Notes: generated by a model not told the origin, from the letters alone. Positions 46,102 through 57,864 are shown, counted from the stretch's first letter. The stretch: DNA of 64,000 nucleotides from Medicago truncatula (GCF_003473485.1 NC_053046.1:18475001-18539000), one strand, 5' to 3'. Translations and numbers: made by a program.

Positions 46102-46773
46102 GTTGAAAATATATTTATGGACAATAAATATACCATAAATATATTTTTGTACCGTATAAAGAACGATTTGATGCAAATATATTTTGAAAGAGAATATTAT
46201 ATTTTTGATACAAATATTCTATCACTGAAGGAGAAAAAAAAAACGTATCTTCAGTGTGGTATTCGTTCCAAATTTATGAGTTATACTTTTACTATAAATA
46301 TAGACCTTGAATCAGAGTAAACCTTGGGATAGAGGGGGCTGAAACAAGGGTATAAAGACAACAACAAAACTAGGGTTTGTATAGAGTTTGTCTCTTTGGA
46401 ACAAACAATATGGTTTGAGGGTTGATTCACCTTGGAAAACACTGTTAGGATTGAGTCTCTTGGTTACGGGAAGAGATTGGGACTTTGAGTAGAATTAGGC
46501 GGGAGACTTATTTTTGTAACTCATTGATATCTCTTTTGTAAAGTTACTCATCATTATAGTGGAACGGATGGCTGCTCTCTCCTCCAGACTAGGTCAATTT
46601 GGACCGAACTGGGTCAACAGATTCTTTTGTGTTCGACTCTTCTTTTCTCTCGCTGTTTTCTACTTTTGACTTGTGTTTATAATTGTTCCATACACTTTAT
46701 TTTGGATGTCTGATTATCACTTGCTCCATACATCAAGTTTGTTATTGGTGTGATTTTTCATCGAATTTGCAAC
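46102..46773 (+). mobile_element. probable copia LTR with start of internal region
   Basis: Starts TGTTGAAAATATA. The 3' half has the usual copia leader features (ctccagactaggtcaatttg, gaccgaactgggtcaac) and ends tttgcaaca, followed by agtatcatcaaacagg, a degenerate version of the methionine-tRNA primer site. Nothing of gag follows. No target duplication found, so the edges are approximate. Confidence 0.4.
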
Positions 46774-46799
46774 AAGTATCATCAAACAGGACGTAGAAG

Positions 46800-47100
46800 A
46801 AATTCAGAAAATCTTAATCACCTTTCAAAACTCGCCCATTTACTGTTTTTATTAAGTTTAGTTAAATTGTCGAGTAGAAACAACAATATTTTTATAGACG
46901 ATAAATTTATACTTTATTACTTATGCAATTTGGTGCACATCCCAAATTGCCATCACCATCCTATTAAAATTTACAATTGTACACTTTGAAAAGAATTTAG
47001 AGAGTGTTTGTTAAAAAAAAGAAGATATGTGTTAAGAAAGTTTAGGTCCATGGTCAATGTATATTGATTAATTTAAAAAATAAAACTTAATAATTAATAT
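46800..47100. other. AT-rich spacer
   Basis: No gene recognised. Confidence 0.4.
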
Positions 47101-47106
47101 TTTTCT

Positions 47107-47232
47107 GTGAGTTTAGTTCAATTGGTAGGGATATTGCATATTATATATAGGGGTTGGGGTTCGACCCCCAGACACCTCACTTCTCCTATTTAAAATGTGT
47201 GAGCTCTAGCCACTAGGCTACTTGATCAACAA
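47107..47232 (+). mobile_element. Au-like tRNA-derived SINE
   Basis: Reads ctgtgagtttagttcaattg then gtaggg (A-box), ggggttcgacccccag (B-box) and ends ccactaggctacttgatcaa. The pattern matches the Au SINE family described in angiosperms. Distinct from the 'cctcgtgag' SINE family at 7549. Confidence 0.75.
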
Positions 47233-47274
47233 ATTTTTTTTTAATAATTAATAAAATATACTTGCTAGGTGGTA

Positions 47275-48235
47275 CTGCGTTGTTGGTGCGGTATAAACGC
47301 TTATTTGATTTAAGTGTCAATAAACATAGCACGGTGGAGGAGATGTTTGTGTTGGGGTGGGAGGAGGGTGGTGAGGCGTGGAAGTGGCGGAGGAGATTAT
47401 GGGATTAGGAGGACGCTTTAGTAGGGAGTGTTATGGGTTGTTTGCTAACGTTACTTTGCAGGCCTCACAGTCAGATGAATGGAGATGGCGACTTGACAAT
47501 TCAGGAAAATATTATGTTTGTTCTGTTTATGATATGTTGACTACAGGTGGTAATTCTACTGTTGATGAGGCTTCAAATTTGGTGTGGCATAAACATGTTC
47601 CGCTAAAGGTTTCTATTCTTGCTTGGAGGCTTCTTCGGAATCGGTTGCCAACTAAGACTAACTTGGCGGTTCGTGGGATCTTGGTTCAGGATGCGCATTT
47701 GTGTGTGTCTGGATGTGGAGAGGTGGAGACAGTTCAACATTCATTTGTTTCCTGCCATATATTTAGAGACTTATGGCAGTATGTTCGAGCTTGGATTGGA
47801 GTCACTGGGGTCGACCCTTTTGATGCTGCTGACCACTTTGTCTAGTTTTCATACCTGTTAGGTCATGCGGCTAAAAAAACGTTCTTTTATGCAATTGTTA
47901 TGGTTGGCTTATGTGTGGGTGTTGTGGACTGAGCGTAATAATAGGCATTTCAACAATACAAAAAAATATTATTTATCAGTTGTTCGTACAGGTTCAGAAC
48001 CATTCCTTTTGGTGGCTGAAGGCATCTAACGTCGTTCATGAGTTAGGGGCTCGTAATTGGCTTGCTTGCCCGTTACCGTTCTTGGGTATAGGGTAGTTGT
48101 TTTTTTTCTTTTGTTTTTGAGCCTTTGACTGAATTCTATTGTAATTATGCTCGACTCCTTCTAGCACTCCTTGTGCGGAAGGAACGAAGCTTTTGTTGTT
48201 AATATATGCTTCATTTTTGCCTCTTAAAAAAATAT
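47275..48235 (+). pseudogene. 5'-truncated LINE (reverse transcriptase zinc-binding region) with A-tail
   Basis: The frame 47378-47845 reads WRWRLDNSGKYYVCSVYDML, HKHVPLKVSILAWRLLRNRL, PTKTNLAVRG, then SGCGEVETVQHSFVSCHIFR and DLWQYVRAWIG. This is the zf-RVT domain with its C..C..H...C pattern. Upstream 'RYKRLFDLSVNKHSTVEEMF' belongs to the same polyprotein but is out of frame. A 3' UTR (cttctagcactccttgtgcg) ends in AAAAAAA at 48228. Typical 5'-truncated insertion. Confidence 0.85.
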
Positions 48236-48240
48236 ATATA

Positions 48241-48487
48241 CTCCATCTGTTTCAAAATACATGTCGCATTTTTGCAATGTGCATTATTGACATGAATTAC
48301 TTTGACCATACTTTTGATATAAATGTTAGCATGTAAGATTTTGTTCGGTTTGTTTCGATAAATATTTACAAAGTATTAAATTTTTATAATTTTTTTACTT
48401 TAGATAATTTAAGATATTAACGGTCAAAGTTGTACATTGACATGTGTGAAGTGGTTGATTGCGACATCTATTTTAAAACAAAGCGAG
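48241..48487. mobile_element. Stowaway-like MITE
   Basis: Left end ctccatctgtttcaaaatac, then atgtcgca; right end tgcgacatctattttaaaac, then aaagcgag, as inverted repeats. TA on both sides. About 247 bp, AT-rich interior. Confidence 0.8.
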
Positions 48488-48599
48488 TATTATTTTTGGA
48501 ATGTAATTATTATTATTTAGCGTTTCTCTTTATTAAAATACTCAAATGCATTCTTATATTTTTAGTTTTTTTTTTTAAAACAGATGGGGAATTGATAAT

Positions 48600-49100
48600 G
48601 ACAACAAACAAGGGACACTCATTTGCAGGAAATAGATACATAGACCACTCTTTTGGTACACCCTTTGTACCACTGTTGATGTGGTAAGGGACATTTTAAG
48701 AATTACATCTCACAACCACTCTCTTTTCATCTCCAAACAGATCTCTCTCACTTCTCTCTATCTCACCGGAACTTAACCACCACCACTACTCCTTCTTTCT
48801 TGTCAGCCATCACCACATCCGTCACCGGCCACCACCATATCGGCGACCTTAGAACCCATAAAACACATACAACACAACATCATAAATCAGCAAAAAAAAA
48901 ATACAGATCTGGATCATAAAAACAACCAGCAACAAGATTCTAATTTTATCTTAATCTCTCATCGACGCCGAAAATACAGATTTGAAAAATCGACAATGGA
49001 GGTGTAAGAGGACGACGACGAGAGAGAGTGCGAGATATCGACATGGTATGCCACCTAAGGTGTGGTATACCTATCACCAGTCCATTTGCACCTTAATCAC
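48600..49100. other. possible MITE or gene-leader scrap
   Basis: CT-rich, leader-like DNA (ctctctcacttctctctatc, then caccggaac) flanked by weak inverted phrases 'atagatacatagaccac' and 'gtggtatacctat'. No protein recognised. Confidence 0.3.
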
Positions 49101-49315
49101 CTTTGACCCTGGTTCAGAGGTCAATAAAAAATACATCCGATACTGATGAGTTATTACAATTTATTAATGTATATCTTATAGGTCCACATTGACTATACTA
49201 TTGAGTTATTACAATTTATTAATGCATACCTTATAGGCATACCTTATAGGTCTACATTGACTTTGCACATATACTTTATAAATCCTCAATAGATTAATTT
49301 TCATAGTACTCACGT

Positions 49316-49447
49316 CACCACCCTCCACTGTTTGGAAACAAGAATTACACATAAAAGAACGTGTGTGCTTTGATTCCTCTACTATACTTTTCTCATTTCA
49401 CTACTACCTATCATGAATATGTTGGGATTAAACACACATCAAGAATA
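49316..49447 (+). pseudogene. p24 copy 3, 5' remnant (leader and first codons)
   Basis: Leader 'tttctcatttcactactacc' then 'tatcatgaatatgttgggat' gives MNMLGLNTH followed by QE and a stop. The leader and first eight codons are nearly identical to p24 copy 4 (56000-56055). The match ends at about 49438, where a 29-bp phrase (aatgctatattatcattatg) is directly repeated at 49448 and 49498. Confidence 0.75.
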
Positions 49448-49822
49448 ATAATGCTATATTATCATTATGTTTTTTACAGAGATCGATATGTGTGGCAAAT
49501 GCTATATTATCATTATGTTTTTTACAATTTAAATAGATGAAGCATTTGTACAAGAATAATAATGCTTATTAAGTGTACTCTTTCTTTATTGCCAATTTCC
49601 TATTATCTTTTTTTAACTTTCTTGAATTAAAGATAAACAAATTGCTTCAAAACAAAATCCAACAAAACCTTGCAGATTATGAACGCATAGGAAAAATTTG
49701 TTTTAAAATAAAATTTTAAAAAACCGCCTTTGTCATAATTGTTGTTTTCATCACTGCGTTGTTTGTAAAAGCACATGAAATACTATATTTTTTTACAGCA
49801 AAATACTATAAATCATGAAGAT

Positions 49823-50290
49823 CAGGGGTAGCCCTGAGGGTGGGCGGGAGAGGCGGTGGCCCAGGGCACCAATTTTATAGGGGCATCAAAATTATTATTT
49901 TTATATAGTAGTTATTATAGATATCTTTCTTTTTGAATCGATTTGATTAATTATATTGAAAATATGTTTTTAGAGAACTTTGATTATGAGAGCAATTCTT
50001 ACTTAGTCACAAACCCAAATCAAAAATATTTGGGTACACATACATAAATGGAGAGAATTAAAAGAAAACTAAATTAGTCACATAATTTTTTACTTTTGTC
50101 TTTAAATTTTTCTCATCTATGTGTATGTGCCTAAATCATTTTTATTTGTGTTTGTGACCAACTTAGACTTTCTCTTATTATGAATGATTCTTTTGCAATA
50201 AAAAATACAAGAAGAAAGATGTTCAAATAATTAAAGAGATAAGATTTTATGAATTCGTCCAGGGCACTAAAAATCTTAGGACCGGCCCTG
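49823..50290. mobile_element. hAT-type MITE (468 bp)
   Basis: Left end caggggtagccctgagggtg and right end taggaccggccctg are inverted repeats. 8-bp duplication ATGAAGAT (49815-49822) and ATGAAGAC (50291-50298), one mismatch. 'ggcggtggcccagggcacca' is a hallmark of a widespread plant hAT relic family. Confidence 0.85.
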
Positions 50291-50509
50291 ATGAAGACAA
50301 CCGATCACAATAATCAAGAAATAGAGGGTGAGACTCCATTGCATCAAAATTATATTATTTTATTTTATCTTTTGAAAATCCATAAATATAATTGAAAGTC
50401 TCTGATGAGTAATGAAATTAATGTGTGTGGTAAATGTTATATGGTGCATGTCGTGTGACAAATATAATGTGTCGTACCATATAACACTACTCATTAAAAA
50501 TGTGGGGGG

Positions 50510-51195
50510 CAGGTAGGGGTTTTAAGAGGTGTCCCAAACTGGTAGAAGGAGATCTCTTTATTGAGAACATGTCAGCCTGTGTCCATTGATTGGTTCTCTG
50601 AAAGTATCTTCAGGAAGGTTAGAGATGACCTACATACTTTTGGAAAGATCCTTGGTTATGAGCTATTCCTTTGAGTATTCGTTTCCCGGCTGTTTCAAGT
50701 TTCTATTCAGAAAGAAGCTAAAGTGTTTGATATGACCGTTATAGAGGGATCTAAATAGGTTTGGGATCTTAAGTGGAGGAGTGATCTTTTCGAGTGGGAA
50801 TTTGATTTTGGGAGAGCTGCTCCAGGCTTTAAAGAGTCTGACCCTCTCTGAAGGTGCATACTTTTGGATTTGGGACAATGATTCATCGAACATTTATTCA
50901 GTGAGATCAGTTTATAAATTTCTTCGTATGAGAGCTAGTGTGGTGAATGAGATCTAAGAAGATATTATGTAACTTATTTGCAAAGGTGTGGGAGTCTTGG
51001 TCTCCTCTCAAGGTAAATGTTTTCTCTTGACAGCTGCTTAGGATAGGATTATGACTCGTCAAAATATCTTTTCGAGGAGAATTATAGTTGATCCTGGTTG
51101 TATTTCTGTTGTGGTTTTAGTATATGTTCTTGTTTTTCCAAAGGAGCGATTCTTGGATTTTGTAATCGCTTGACATCAGCACTTCTTGCACTCGA
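50510..51195 (+). pseudogene. LINE polyprotein fragment (zf-RVT region)
   Basis: Across shifts the plus strand reads RGVPNW, FWKDPW-like, GLWSGGVIFSSGNLILGELL, AYFWIWDNDSSNIYSVRSVY, KFLRMRAS, then VWESWSPLKVNVFSWQLL and RIMTRQNIFSRR. This is the RT-to-zinc-binding linker region of a plant LINE, with stops. It lies between the two halves of broken p24 copy 3. Confidence 0.75.
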
Positions 51196-51264
51196 ATTCT
51201 AGTTTTTTAATTTGTTTCATTTTGACCTTTGGATTTTTTTTTTAGCAATGACGGTCTCCACAAT

Positions 51265-52120
51265 CAGGGCAATTCATCGTGAAGAGCGTGTTTAATCAGT
51301 AATAATTAATATGAAGAGCGTGTTCATCGTGAAGAGCGTGTTCAATCAGGGCAATTGACACATACACGACATATCAAAGTGAAGAGTACATAATATGTTT
51401 CTTCAGTACAACCGATAATCCCCAAGTAACTCTCTCTGTTGATTTTGAATGGAAAACTGCTGTTAAGGCCTTGGGTCGTCCCAACATTGCAAAGAGAAAC
51501 CAAATTGATGTAAGTTTCTCAATTTTTCAGTATAAATTAGACATTCAAAAATATCACACCATAAAAAGTATATCCTAATTATGTTGGTACTCCACACTCT
51601 ATCATTTTATCATGTAATTTCATTATGATATTTTGTGTCTTATATGTCAAAATAAATGGTGTTTTCCTATATATCCATATCTTGCTTCAAGGACTCATTT
51701 GTTTTTTGGATTTTAATGATTGTGACCTAAAGTGCTATCTTTGCCAAAAAATTGTGTCAAAAGAAAAAGATTACATGGACTGATTTGATTTCTATAACAT
51801 GCGACAGAAAATGGCATTTGAGGTATACATTATGCATGAAAAAGCCTTGTCCATCAAGGAAGAGATGTCTTATCTTCCTCAACGGTAAGTATGCACATTT
51901 ATTTGTCTATTCTTAATTCAATTTTTAGATGTAGGATTTCTATTTTAAACTACTAATATATTTTTTTCTTTCAGAAATGTAGAAATGTTTAGAGCTCAAC
52001 TGGATAACTGACAACAGAATGTTCTTGTGGATTTTTGTTTCACTGTTTGTCACCTTCTCAGTAGCAGGATTACAACTATGGCACTTGAAGACATTTTTTC
52101 AGAAAAAGAAATTAATATAA
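51265..52120 (+). pseudogene. p24-delta family, copy 3 (disabled)
   Basis: Exon 2 remnant to 51509 (LSVDFEWKTAVKALGRPNIA, KRNQID after a shift), exon 3 51808-51884 (KMAFEVYIMHEKALSIKEEM) and exon 4 about 51974-52120, ending with a TM helix and the tail KTFFQKKKLI. Breaks: most of exon 1 missing; the start of exon 2 scrambled by short duplications of gaagagcgtgtt (51280-51345); an in-frame stop/shift near 51390; one extra base near 51990 that puts a TGA in exon 4. Splice sites are still good. It is the only copy with a canonical KKxx tail. Confidence 0.88.
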
Positions 52121-53210
52121 TTTTTCTTTGTTATTTGATGACTATACACCTTAATTTTCTGATGTGCTTAGTAAACTTTACATTAAAGGTGTCGTGTCGA
52201 TTTATAGGACAAGCATAATGAAATATCTAAATTAATTGTATCAAATAACACCTTATATCGGGCCGTATGGATTGAGTTTATTTTGTGCTTATGTAAACCA
52301 GCTTATGCAAAGAATAAGTTTTTATTTATTATTCATAAGCTTGTTAAGGTAGCTTATGAAAAAAACAACTTATGAATATACAATTTGTTTGCATAAGCTA
52401 ATTTTCATAAACTCTAAATAAGCTGACTTTCAAACCTCCTCCTTTGCCACATTGCTTCAACATAATTAACTACCTGCGATTACTAGCATGAACCAACTCA
52501 TTCTCTAGGTGATCATGTCAATGGAATGCAAAGACATTATATATGAGTTTTGACGTCTTAACTATGTTGACACTCCAAACCACACTAATCATTTGGAACA
52601 CAACGTTCAATTCATCAAGCAAAAGATAAAAGTATACGGCTTGGGGGCAAGGCCAAGAACTCGAGAGATATATTAGTATAATCTAGAGATTGAAAGGGAC
52701 ATCCTGTCTCTTAAAAAGACCGAGAGGTCAAATTAAGAACAATATCAAACCAATACGTACCATGATTAGAGAGGCTTCGATATGTCAAAGTTGTTGGGTT
52801 ACGAGGGGAGCCAGGAGAACCGTCCACATCGAGGCTAGAACTACCACACAAGCAAGAGAGATGCCACACTCTTACCCAAAACCTTAAGGCAATGGGTTTA
52901 TGGGTCCTCTTACTTATAAGGTGTTCAACCTTTACTATTTTATCTGATGTGGGACATATAACTCACACTTGAAAACTAACAAAAGTGACTCAAGTTTAGT
53001 TAGTTTAGAGCATTAAAATAGATAACTAAAGCATATATATATCTCATGCTCAAAGGGATTTCAAATTTTAGCACTCCACATGAGAGTGATTCTTCCAAGA
53101 TTTATTAAAGCAGTAATGGCTCTACTTAAAATGTTCTCAACAATGCAAAAAAGAGGAGAAAAAAGATGGTGAAAACCCATTTTACAATTAATTTACCTCA
53201 CTCAGTTACC
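52121..53210. other. spacer with MITE-like and LTR-like scraps
   Basis: 52255-52440 is rich in 'agcttatg'/'cataagct' in both orientations, like a known plant MITE type. 'gatgtgggacatataactca' then 'cacttg' near 52938 is a phrase common in legume repeats. Short ORFs (52690-52887) look random. Confidence 0.4.
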
Positions 53211-53214
53211 GTTG

Positions 53215-53365
53215 ACTAGAATGAAGGACTTAGCAAAGTCGACGATGGTGAAAACCCATTCGCATAGTATGTGGCTGAAGCCAAAACCAGAGAGACAATT
53301 AAGCAATAATTTGCAATTCCAAGCGTCGAAAGCCTTCTTGATATTTAATTTCAAGGAAAAATTAC
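53215..53365 (-). pseudogene. LINE reverse transcriptase fragment
   Basis: The minus strand reads LKLNIKKAFDAWNCKLLLNC then LSGFGFSH(I)LCEWVFT. This is the RT block with the catalytic-region motif (L)D(I)xKAFD, here with N in place of the first D. Isolated fragment. Confidence 0.65.
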
Positions 53366-53869
53366 ACCCTAGGTTTTATGATCAAGAAAATTGATTGCTT
53401 CAAAAGTAGTGCAGATACAGTCATTTATGTGCTTATTTTGACAGAACCGGACCTTAAGGAGATATAATTTTATGAGTCATCATGGACAACTTGGGGATAA
53501 TTTTGAACTAAAAGTTGGCTAGAGTAACAGGCATGTAGTATTCAATTAAAAACCTAATGCAGCAGTAACAGAGCATTTGTCAAGAGCCAAAGTCCAATGC
53601 AAAGAAAATCTCTGCAGATTTTTGTTGTGGGCCACGATTTACTGATCAGAACATTTCCTTGGGCCTAAGGCAACTACAAAAGGAACATATATAAAAAAAA
53701 CAAGTGTTAGTATTTAATACTAAAATAATAAATATTTCTAATGATTCAAAATTACATATAAATATTCAAACTTCAAAAAAATTGTAGTACAATTATAAGT
53801 GGAAAGAATGTTCTTTCTTGGATATATGGGAGTCCCTTTTGATGATGTACCAAGCTCTAGGTTTGAGAA

Positions 53870-54320
53870 TGACTCTATAGGATAAAAACTCTACTAAATT
53901 TTACATTTTAGGCAACGACTAAATAGGGTGGCTAGAAGCCCTAAAGGTGTTGCCTAAACGTTTACACCACGTTTTATCCGGCGTAATGCAGTGGTTGCCT
54001 ATTTAAACGTGCCACGGTTTTTGTGCTTTAAGCCACGGTTCATTCAAATGTTGCATAATTAATGAACAGACCATGATTGAAGAGCTTGTTTTAGGCCACG
54101 GTTTTGTCTTAACAATGTAGAATATTCAGTTGATACATGAAAAGGCCAAAGTTAATTACAAGAAATACTTTTTAACCATTTCTTAAAACATACAAACATG
54201 CCACAATTTTGAATAATCAACACATAAATAATGTTACATGTAGTTTAAATGATTGTTGCCTACACAATCTAAGAAATTGTGGGCTATTGTTTTAAACAAC
54301 TGTTATATATACAACTATCG
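53870..54320. mobile_element. subterminal-repeat-rich DNA transposon remnant
   Basis: Repeats of ggccacggtttt / aaagccacggttc, gttgcctaaa and ggcaacgac in 450 bp, resembling the ends of CACTA elements of a different family from the two above. No terminus identified. Confidence 0.4.
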
Positions 54321-54339
54321 CGTCTGCATCTTTATACTT

Positions 54340-54790
54340 TTTTTCCTTATATAAAGTGGTGTGATATTATACTTTATGAAATATTATCAATTAGATAAAT
54401 CTCAAATTGTTCCATATACCTTCAAGCACTTGACAATGATATCTTAATACATTATAAATTCAAAAGATTATAATCTAAATGATTAAGAACATGAAGTCTA
54501 CAAATGTTAATGTAGACTTTCAAAATATATCCAAGTGTTATAACTAATAGTTAACTTATCTCATTACAATAAACAAGACATAATCTTCCATCTTTCCATG
54601 CTTGAATAAAGGTAGGTCTTCATCAAATTCTTCAAGTTGAATATCATGAAAGTCATAATCTTAGAGCTCATTTTGAGGATCATCTTCATGTCTAACCTAA
54701 AAAGGATCATCTAGGTTCGTATTTTAATAAAAAGGATCATCTAGATTAAGGCTTTACCCAAATATCTCAAATAAAAGCGACTTCACAAGT
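54340..54790. other. AT-rich spacer
   Basis: No gene. The phrase aaaaggatcatctag(g/a)tt is repeated at 54699 and 54729. Confidence 0.4.
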
Positions 54791-54792
54791 GA

Positions 54793-55200
54793 TTTTTTTT
54801 CCGAAAGAAATGAAATTCCATTAAATAAAGGCAGTACAACCGACGTATCGCTTAAAACCACAAATCAAGTACAAAAAGAGCTCAAAGGGATTAGCCCATG
54901 TTTTACACCTTCAATACAAATAAACACTACTAAACAGCAAGAGAGGCAATGGGGACTATAAAATATTTAATAATCCCTCCTACTCAGTTGATAGCTAAGG
55001 AAGAATTCACACCCACCAGTAAGGCCCAAAGAAAACCCAGCGGAGCAGATGATACTTGACATCCAACCAGGACTCGTGGGAAGAATAGAGGAAGCAAGCT
55101 CGGTCATGGGAAGTTTCCCAAGAAACAGGGGTGAAATGGCAAACTCTATCAAAAAAGCGCAGCGGGGGTGAAACGGCAAACTCTATCAAAAGAGAACTAA
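54793..55200 (-). mobile_element. LINE-like 3' region, reverse orientation
   Basis: On the minus strand the segment ends tttatttaatggaatttcat, then ttctttcggaaaaaaaa, the usual plant LINE tail with a 3' A-run. Near 55110-55195 the phrase ggggtgaaaYggcaaactct, then atcaaaa, is directly repeated (period about 37 bp). Confidence 0.5.
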
Positions 55201-56031
55201 AGAAGATGATGGATTAAGGTCCATTGTTCTAGTACATCTTCACATTCTTAAAAAATAAATATAATTACCATTTATTTCGGTGTAGGATTGAGAAATTTGA
55301 ATTTATTTTATACGAAGAATCTTCAAACAAGGGTTAAAATGTAGATTCTTATATGTATTCATAGTAAATTTTAATAAATTATATTTTATCCTTTTTAAAT
55401 GTAAAAATCTTTTTTCTTTTTTTAAAGTAATCCTTGATTTTACTTAAAATTGTAATTCTTACCATTGAACCGTTTTATTAATTAACTGTTTGTGACTTTA
55501 TCAATATAATTCTTGATGACCCATAATTCATATGAATAGTTTCTTTTTATCGGACCATATGTAAAGGTTTATAGAACGCTTCAACACTGTCAAAAAGTGA
55601 GCAATCCTTTAAATATGTTGCCTCTTATTTATAATAAAGGTTTATTGTTTAAAAAGTGAACAGTCATTCGACACATATATACATTACGGGGAATATGGTT
55701 ACAATATTTGAAGAGGCAACATTGTAAAAAAATAAAACTAAAAATAATGACGAGGGAACATGATGATAGAAGGTACCATGTGTAAATCATACTAAATTGA
55801 TCTATCCTTTAACCCCTAAAAAAAATGAACATCCTTTAAAATATTTCAATAATAAAACATTTAATCCAAAATAAGAACCAATGAAAGTCAACCACATAAC
55901 TAACAGCAAAATTTTGGACAAACACATTATAATATATAGATTAATGGTAATCGTATTCATCACCATCCTCCACTTAAGTACGTATGTTTTGATTCCTCCA
56001 CTTTCTTCTTCTCATTTCACTACTACCTATC
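55201..56031 (+). promoter_or_regulatory. upstream region of p24 copy 4
   Basis: AT-rich 5' flank. The last 70 bp (caccatcctccacttaagta ... ttctcatttcactactacct) are shared with the remnant of copy 3. 'cacattataatatatagatt' near 55923 may include a TATA element. Confidence 0.45.
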
Positions 56032-57459
56032 ATGAATATGTTGGGATTAAACACACAAAAACCCTATTTGCTTTTTCTTCTTGTTGTAGCTATGGGACTG
56101 TTTTCATTTTCAGTTCAATCCATGAGGTTTGATTTGCCAAATGGTAAAGGTAAAGCAAGATGTTTCTCCGAAGACATGAAGAAGAATACAATGGTAGTTG
56201 GCAACTACTCCATCGTCAACCCCAACGAGGGTCACCCTTTACCCGATAACCACACTATCACCGTTCAGGTATACCATGATAAAGAGAAATGATATTTGAA
56301 TAACCATGTTATCATAATTTTCAATGCATAATTTCGATCTTTTGTATTTAACATATGCCCTAGCATTTCCCTTTAAATACAGTATATACATGCAATTAAA
56401 TGAAAATATATATATATATATGATATACCAAAAATATTTATTTCATTATAGACAAGCTAGATAAATGAAGTTTATGGTTGAATTAATTGTTTATGTTGTC
56501 TAGGTGGCTACACATGGAAGTATGGCGAAATATCATCTTGCAGAGCGTGTTCAAGCAGGACAATTTGCATTTACAGCATATCAAAGTGGTGACTACGTAA
56601 TATGTTTTGTGGATAAAACTGAAGATCCCCACGTATCACTCTCTATTGATTTTGAGTGGAAAACTGGTATGGCAGCCATTGATCGGCACAGTATTGCAAA
56701 GAAAACCAACGTTGATGTAAGTTTCTCAATTTATTACTGTAAAATACAGACACTCCTCGGACTAGAGGTGTTCCGGTGTCGGACACCAACACAGACACGA
56801 CACCTATGATTACATTGAATTATGTTATTTTCTCAAATTATTATCCATGTCGGTGTATCGGTGTCTGATGTCCATGTCCGTGTCCGTGCTTCATAGTATA
56901 AAATTAACATGCAAAAATATATCTTATCTTAAGTGTTAGACAAATGTAGAGTTTAAAGTACATGTGTTGTCATTGTCATTTTATGACAATTTTATATTTT
57001 TCCTTCAGAAATACAGAATTTTAATTTTAGGACCCAATTTTATTTTTTTGGATTTTAACTACCAGAATGGTAATCTTTGCCAAAAATTCGTAGTTAGAAG
57101 AAAAAATTTCCATAGACTAATTTGATTTCTCTAACATATGACAGAATATGACACAAGAAGTAAAAATCTTGCTTGAGAGTGCTTTGTCCATTAAGGAGGA
57201 AATGTCTTATCTTCTTGAACGGTAAGCATGCACGTTTGTTTATCCATATTTAATTTAATTTTCAAGTATATGGTTCTTATTTTTAATTTACTTTCATTTT
57301 TATTTTTTCTTCAGAAATACAGAATTGGTAGAGCTCAGTTGGATAACTGAGAATAGAATGCTCTTGATGATTTTTGTTTCATTTTTTGTCTGTTTCTCCG
57401 TAGCTGGGTTACAAATATGGCACTTGAAGACCTTTTTTCAAAAAAATAAACTCATATAA
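56032..57459 (+). CDS. p24-delta family cargo receptor, copy 4 (223 aa)
   Basis: Exons 56032-56268, 56504-56716, 57145-57221 and 57315-57459; 224 codons with stop. Signal peptide 1-30 (PYLLFLLVVAMGLFSFSVQS), GOLD domain MRFDLPNGKGKARCFSEDMK with second cysteine in YVICF, NYSIVNPNEGHPLPDNHTI, LSIDFEWKTGMAAIDRHSIA, coiled coil VKILLESALSIKEEMSYLLE, TM helix about residues 190-211 and tail KTFFQKNKLI. The -3 Lys is kept but the second basic residue is at -5 (KxKxx type). p24 proteins select secretory cargo (for example GPI-anchored proteins) between ER and Golgi. ATG chosen because it matches the broken copy 3 start. Intact. Confidence 0.93.
56746..56893 (+). mobile_element. small MITE ('gcacggacac' family), intron 2 of p24 copy 4
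   Basis: Reads acagacactcctcggactag near the left end and gtgtccgtgcttca at the right. The left terminal 'gaagcacgg' is eroded. Same orientation as in copy 1. Contains gattacattgaattatgtta. Confidence 0.75.
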
Positions 57460-57860
57460 TAATTTTGATGTTGCTTAATTATAGACCTTGATTTTCTCTT
57501 GTGACATGTAAAATAAACTTGTGTCAATTTACAGGATACACATAAAGGAATAACTTGTATCTGATAATTCCCTTTCATAATGGGATATTTGGTTTGTTGT
57601 TGGTCTTGATCTATTACTTATAAAGGTCTAAAGCAAAATATATATTAACAAACGTCCCTTAGAAGTATAAAGGTGTCCATAAAGGATTAAAAAGTATCAA
57701 AATGCAAAAATACCAAATCAAAACGAATCAAAGGCAACAAAGCAACATTACACAATGGTATAACCAAGACAAACCAACAGATTAGATGACTACAAATGTA
57801 AATCGACAAAAATACTTGGTTTACGAGTCTTCAACCACCACCAAAAATGAAGATTGATGC
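57460..57860. other. 3' flank of p24 copy 4
   Basis: 3' UTR and AT-rich DNA. From about 57640 onward the sequence may already belong to the minus-strand LINE remnant that follows. Confidence 0.4.
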
Positions 57861-57864
57861 GATT

